A program made the translations under genes and the position numbers. The notes under the pieces were generated by a model. The model was given only the letters and a program-made list of their open reading frames with translations, had not been told where the DNA came from and searched no databases. DNA of 64,000 bases from Trifolium pratense (Eukaryota > Streptophyta > Magnoliopsida > Fabales > Fabaceae): the NCBI RefSeq assembly GCF_020283565.1, contig NC_060062.1:29696251-29760250 (forward strand), written 5' to 3'. Shown here piece by piece: positions 59,701 through 64,000 of this stretch; positions within the stretch are counted from its first letter, which is position 1, and the number at the start of each line of letters is the position of its first letter.

Positions 59701-62700
59701 CTCTTCTTCCGGAATTAACTTTATTTGTTTTCATCTTCTAATGTTTGTTCCTGTCCAAGATACTGTATTTTACCCCTTTGGTTAATGTTAATGTTTCTTA
59801 ATAAAAATAATGTGTAATGAATATTGTTGGGTGAGGTGAATCAAAAGAAGTGTTCAGTAATTAATCATTTATAATTTTGCTTTCAACATTGGCTAGAACT
59901 AAAGAAATAGTGGAAGATGTATTTCACTTAAAGGTTATTGCATTGTTGCTTATATTGTCAAAATTTTCTGGTAATGGTGCTTGTAGATAGTACATCACTT
60001 TTTGGATTTGATTAGGTGAAGCTAGAAGACAAATATTGATTAATTTAAAATTTTATAACTCCATTTGAACTACTTCAAATACTGTGATGACTGTAATTTA
60101 TGCTATGCGATTGCAGAAACCAATGACATCTTATACTGTATCTTTTAGGAGAAATGATCATTGGTCCTCGTAAAACACTATTTATGGACGAAATATCAAC
60201 TGGGCTTGATAGCTCTACTACATACCAGATAGTGAAATGCATAAAGAATTTTGTTCACCAGATGGAGGCTACTGTTCTCATGGCACTACTTCAGCCAGCT
60301 CCTGAAACATTTGAGCTATTTGATGATTTAGTGCTCCTGTCAGAAGGGCATGTTATATATGAAGGCCCTCGAGAAGACGTGCTTGAATTTTTTGAGTCAA
60401 TAGGTTTTCAACTTCCACCGCGCAAGGGCATTGCAGACTTCCTTCAGGAGGTATATATATACATCCTCTAAACATACTCTTACGGTCAACTGCTTCGTCT
60501 TATTCTTGTTTAACTTGTCTTTTGTCAGGTCACCTCTAAAAAGGATCAAGCACAATACTGGTCTGATCCTTCTAAACCATATGAATTTATCCCAGTTCGT
60601 GAGATTGCAGAAGCCTTTAGAAATTCTAGATTTGGAAGGTATATGGACTCCTTACAAGCTCAACCATATGATAAATCGAAGTGCCATCCTTCAGCTTTGG
60701 CTAAAAAAAAATATGCTGTGTCAAAATTGGAGGTCACAAAAGCTTGCTTTACCCGAGAAATCCTTTTGATCAAAAGGCATAGTTTCCTTTATATTTTTAG
60801 AACCTTCCAGGTATATTTTTTATTAGATGTGGTATATAAACTTGCTCTTTGATCTACTTTTTATTTATTTCAAAATTGAAAAGATCCTGTTATTCTTATA
60901 GTACTGATACTGAAGTCTCTATTATCAATTTATTTTGTAACTAGTTTTATTTATTTATATAATTTATCATGTTGCCCCTAGGTTGCTTTTGTTGGATTCG
61001 TCACATGTACAGTATTCTTGCGAACAAGGCTGCATCCTACAGATGAGGTTTATGGGAACCTTTATCTTTCTGCACTATTTTTCGGACTTGTTCACATGAT
61101 GTTTAATGGGTTTTCAGAGCTGCCTTTGATGATAAGCAGGCTCCCAATATTTTACAAGCAAAGAGATAATTTATTCTATCCTGCATGGGCATGGTCTTTT
61201 ACCAGTTGGATTCTCCGTGTACCTTACTCTGTTATTGAGGCTTTTATATGGACAGCTGTTGTATATTACACTGTTGGATTTGCCCCTGCAGTGGGAAGGT
61301 ATCTTAATTTTATTGCATCTTCTGTTCAAAATTTTCTTTTTTACCTTAGTCATTTTATTTTGTTAAATGTTTCAGGTTTTTTCGCTACATGTTTATACTT
61401 TTTGTAGTGCACCAAATGGCATTAGGTCTTTTCGGGATGATGGCTTCTATTGCACGAGATATGGTTCTTGCCAATACATTTGGCTCAGCTGCGCTGCTGA
61501 TCATATTCTTGTTGGGAGGATTTATCGTACCTAAAGGTATAGGCACAAACACATATATCATTAGAGAAAATGTTAACCATATTGCTGTTAGTTATTTGGT
61601 TGTTATTCCTTCAGGAATGATTAAGCCATGGTGGATTTGGGGCTACTGGTTGTCACCCCTTACATATGGACAACGTGCGATTACAGTTAATGAGTTTACT
61701 GCTACCAGATGGATGAAGGTATTATATTTGGCTACCTAACTTATTTTTCTGTCAATGAATTCATGTTATATATTCTGTCAAGATTCAACTCCATATATAG
61801 AAAAGTGTTTTGAGTAATTTCCAAACCTTTTCACATGATCAAAGCTTAGGCCTACTATAACTTATCCTGAAACTTGATTTATACATGATAAAGATTGAGT
61901 TCGACATGGATAAAATTTTGACCACTTAGTATGGAGACTTCATTGCCATGCCAACAATCAATTATTCAAAATCTTATTATGAAGGAATGAATCATCAGTA
62001 ATCTTTATTTTAAATGGCTTTATAGAATATTTACAAACAATAATATCAACTATTGTCTACAGAAATCAGCAATTGGGAACAACACAGTTGGTTACAACAT
62101 CCTCAATTCACACAACATACCAATTGATGATTACTGGTATTGGGCTGGTGCTGGAATTTTAATACTCTATGCAGTTCTATTCAATACCATGGTCACTTTG
62201 GCCTTGGCTTATCTGAATCGTAAGTTTTGAATAATAGTTTTCCCAGTTTTTTCCATTTTAGAACACACACTCTCACCTAATATCTAATTATTGTTTCCTA
62301 TTGGCAGTGTTTTTCTACTTTCTAGTAATATATATTTGTATTATGTTATATATCATTATGATATCCTGTTTTTTTCTTCTTACTTTTAATATAGCACTTC
62401 AAAAGGCACGCACAGTTATTCCTCTTGATGATGGCTCGGGAAAGAATTCATCAGATGATGGTAATGAACTAGCCTTAATTTGCATGAATAAATGTCTAGT
62501 ATCTGCTTCACTTTGTTCGACCATACATATTTAAAGATGGATAATGTATTGACCAAAAATGTCACATAATACATGAATTGGCTATGCAGTTAGTATTCAA
62601 GTCTATGAAATGAATACCAATTCCAGGTCTACAAGAGACAACAGTAATACGAAGGGAATGATTCTTCCATTTCAACCATTGACAATGACATTCCATAATG

Positions 62701-63736
62701 TCAATTATTATGTTGATATGCCGAAGGTGGGCGGATTTGTAATTTCTAATTCCATAAAATACTGTCTATGTATACAATGACATAGGCACTAGAAAAATTA
62801 GTAGATATTTTTTCCATTAACTTATTTTAGAAGGATATTTTTTTACAGGAAATAAGAAAGCAAGGCATACCTGAAACAAAGTTGCAACTCTTATCAGATG
62901 TGAGCGGAGTTTTTTCACCGGGTATCCTTACAGCATTAGTGGGGTCTAGTGGGGCAGGAAAAACCACACTGATGGATGTACTTGCTGGCAGGAAAACTGG
63001 AGGGTATATCGAAGGGAACATCAAAATATCTGGTTATCCAAAAGAGCAACGGACATTTGCCAGAATATCGGGATATGTTGAGCAAAATGATATACATTCT
63101 CCTCAAGTTACAATTGAGGAGTCACTGTGGTTTTCTGCATCTCTTCGCCTTCCAAAGGATATCAGCATTGATAAAAGACGTGTAATTTGTTTCATAACAC
63201 ATTGTATATCTGATTGTATTGATTATTTAATTTTATAAACTTTAACTCCTTGAAATATTATACAGGAATTTGTTGAACAAGTAATGAAACTAGTTGAGCT
63301 TGACTCTTTGAGACATGCTTTGGTTGGTATGCCAGGCAGTTCTGGCTTATCAACAGAGCAGAGGAAGAGATTAACAATTGCAGTGGAGCTTGTAGCAAAT
63401 CCTTCCATTATTTTTATGGACGAGCCTACATCTGGACTTGATGCACGTGCAGCAGCTATCGTTATGCGAACTGTTCGCAACACTGTCGATACTGGAAGAA
63501 CTGTGGTTTGCACCATACATCAACCAAGTATTGATATTTTTGAAGCATTTGATGAAGTTAGTTCAATTATGTCTTTGCTAGTTGATTCTTTTGATAACTA
63601 ATGGTGCACTTGCTTCTATCAACTAGTCTAAACATCCATTTTTGCTACCCAGTTACTTCTTATGAAACGTGGGGGACGAGTTATTTATGGGGGAAAGCTT
63701 GGTGTGCAGTCACAGATAATGATAGACTATTTTCAG
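53790..63736 (+). CDS. ABCG31: Full-size PDR-type ABC transporter, ABCG31-like (3' end beyond window)
   Basis: Eighteen exons: 53790-54127, 54226-54346, 54480-54568, 56260-56344, 59101-59263, 59379-59455, 59548-59692, 60149-60450, 60529-60810, 60982-61298, 61376-61536, 61615-61718, 62063-62219, 62395-62460, 62590-62726, 62849-63181, 63266-63556 and 63653-63736. They give 1084 residues in frame, of about 1420-1450 expected. The order is the PDR one. NBD1: Walker [10 protein letters not shown] at 189, signature VSGGQRKR at 329, Walker B LFMDE at 350. A transmembrane domain follows (exons 9-13, [24 protein letters not shown]). NBD2: GSSGAGKTT at 880, LSTEQRKR at 988, [12 protein letters not shown] at 1007. 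The last domain is off the edge. PDR proteins export lipids, hormones or defence compounds across the plasma membrane. In Arabidopsis ABCG31 acts in pollen-coat sterol glycosides and endosperm ABA export; transfer of that role is inference. Confidence 0.93.
54796..55243. mobile_element. hAT MITE in ABCG31-like intron 3
   Basis: TIRs TAGGGTTGGGAATAGG and CCTGTTCCCAACCCTA, with an 8-bp duplication atcatggg (54788-54795) versus atcacggg (55244-55251). Same family as 32736-33287; non-coding. Confidence 0.88.
55575..55705 (-). mobile_element. tRNA-derived SINE in intron 3
   Basis: On the - strand it reads GGTTGATCTAATGGTGTTGG (A-box region), then GGTCTCAGGTTCAATTTC (B box), and ends ACAGAGC plus an A-rich tail (the T run at 55578-55588). 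It resembles the SINE at 14482-14604. Confidence 0.72.
55981..56156. mobile_element. Palindromic MITE with 9-bp TSD in intron 3
   Basis: A perfect 9-bp duplication, ttaaataat, lies at 55972-55980 and 56157-56165. Inverted ends share ATGTTAACATGTGCATCAAG followed by GGCACATGTTAAG. The size and TSD suggest a MULE MITE. Confidence 0.8.
56450..56647. mobile_element. Palindromic MITE in intron 4
   Basis: The inverted ends TGCTAAAYAGTGCCC and GCACTCTTTAAGCAT are mirrored near 56600-56645. The flanks are AAAT repeats on both sides, so the duplication cannot be measured. It resembles 55981-56156 in layout. Confidence 0.65.
57395..57612. mobile_element. MITE in intron 4, probable MULE
   Basis: Imperfect inverted ends share CACGTGATCAA and ATTTGGTCA-type blocks. 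The possible 9-bp duplication is ttgataagt (57386-57394) versus tggataggt (57613-57621), 7 of 9 matching. The sequence around it (57300-57394 and 57621-57770) resembles a LINE 3' tail that it split. A tail-only scar lies inside it at 57482-57530. Confidence 0.6.
57482..57530 (-). repeat. Tail-only retroposition scar
   Basis: A 17-bp direct repeat, aaataacatttattttt (57482-57498 and 57514-57530), flanks the 15-bp insert A-T7-GACAAAA. Confidence 0.7.
57622..59100 (+). other. Remainder of ABCG31-like intron 4
   Basis: It is AT-rich and non-coding. 57640-57770 looks like a LINE 3' end (ttgtaatctgcttcagcagg, then an A-rich tail), without a measured target duplication. No other element is clear. 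Confidence 0.4.
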
Positions 63737-64000
63737 GTGATGACATTACAATATATTGCTATTATTGTTATTACTACTACTACTACTGCTGCTGCTATTA
63801 TTTTTACCACCATCATCATCAGTTTTACTCATTTATCATAATTATCAGTACACCAAAGTGCAAACTTAACCAATGAAACTTAAGATAACACCATCTTTTT
63901 ACAACAAACAATGATAATGTTACCATTTAGAGCTGCATTCTGCAAATAATTACTCCTTAATTAGTGTTTCTCCTAAATGTATGTCTTGTGCGCACAACTT
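63737..64000 (+). other. Intron 18 of the ABCG31-like gene, cut by the window edge
   Basis: The GT donor follows TTTCAG at 63731-63736. The sequence is AT-rich, with ACT/GCT trinucleotide runs at 63765-63800. No further exon is visible before the edge. Confidence 0.6.

Overview
The window is low-GC eukaryotic nuclear DNA with GT-AG introns and a dense set of plant transposon families. It is a eudicot and, from the mix of transposons and genes, probably a papilionoid legume such as Medicago or Trifolium; the clade is an inference. Three host genes lie on the + strand. They are a plastid-type cis-prenyltransferase (18273-21338, 3 exons), the UV-damage protein DDB2 (43157-47930, 11 exons) and a full-size PDR/ABCG transporter resembling ABCG31 (53790 to beyond the right edge, 18 exons seen). 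All three read through cleanly once the introns are removed. They act in unrelated processes and I see no sign of co-regulation.

Region by region. 1-3269: a hAT element and a Mutator-like (MULE) element that carries a plastid ndhB fragment. 3284-11398: a full-length, slightly decayed L1-type LINE with a foldback MULE inside ORF1. 11413-18118: a duplicated segment, a Tourist element, a SINE and two more MULEs. 18273-21338: the cis-prenyltransferase gene, with a Tourist-like element in intron 2. 21683-27599: a young, defective copia element on the - strand. 28276-34123: a LINE tail, a 2.7-kb solo LTR, and an ORF-less retroposon that contains a hAT and a MULE. 34883-41798: a decayed copia element whose 3' LTR is split by a 2-kb inverted-repeat element in a TA microsatellite. 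42295-47930: a Stowaway element, then DDB2. 48075-53150: a MULE, a hAT deletion derivative, a SINE and other inserts. 53790-64000: ABCG31-like, with at least five inserts in introns 3 and 4.

Most element borders were set by finding exact target-site duplications (TSDs): 9 bp for MULE, 8 bp for hAT, TAA for Tourist, TA for Stowaway, 5 bp for LTR elements and 11-19 bp for LINE/SINE.

The observations I rate highest are these. (1) Five MULE-type elements of different sequence place a CCC motif at the same distances from their ends, spaced 31/29/31 bp. (2) There is a set of tail-only retroposition scars of 12-18 bp with an A or T run, each flanked by an 8-20 bp direct repeat. (3) The leader of the young copia element has two interleaved complementary pairs, consistent with a pseudoknot over the primer site and gag start. 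(4) A plastid ndhB fragment sits inside a MULE between 147-bp direct repeats.
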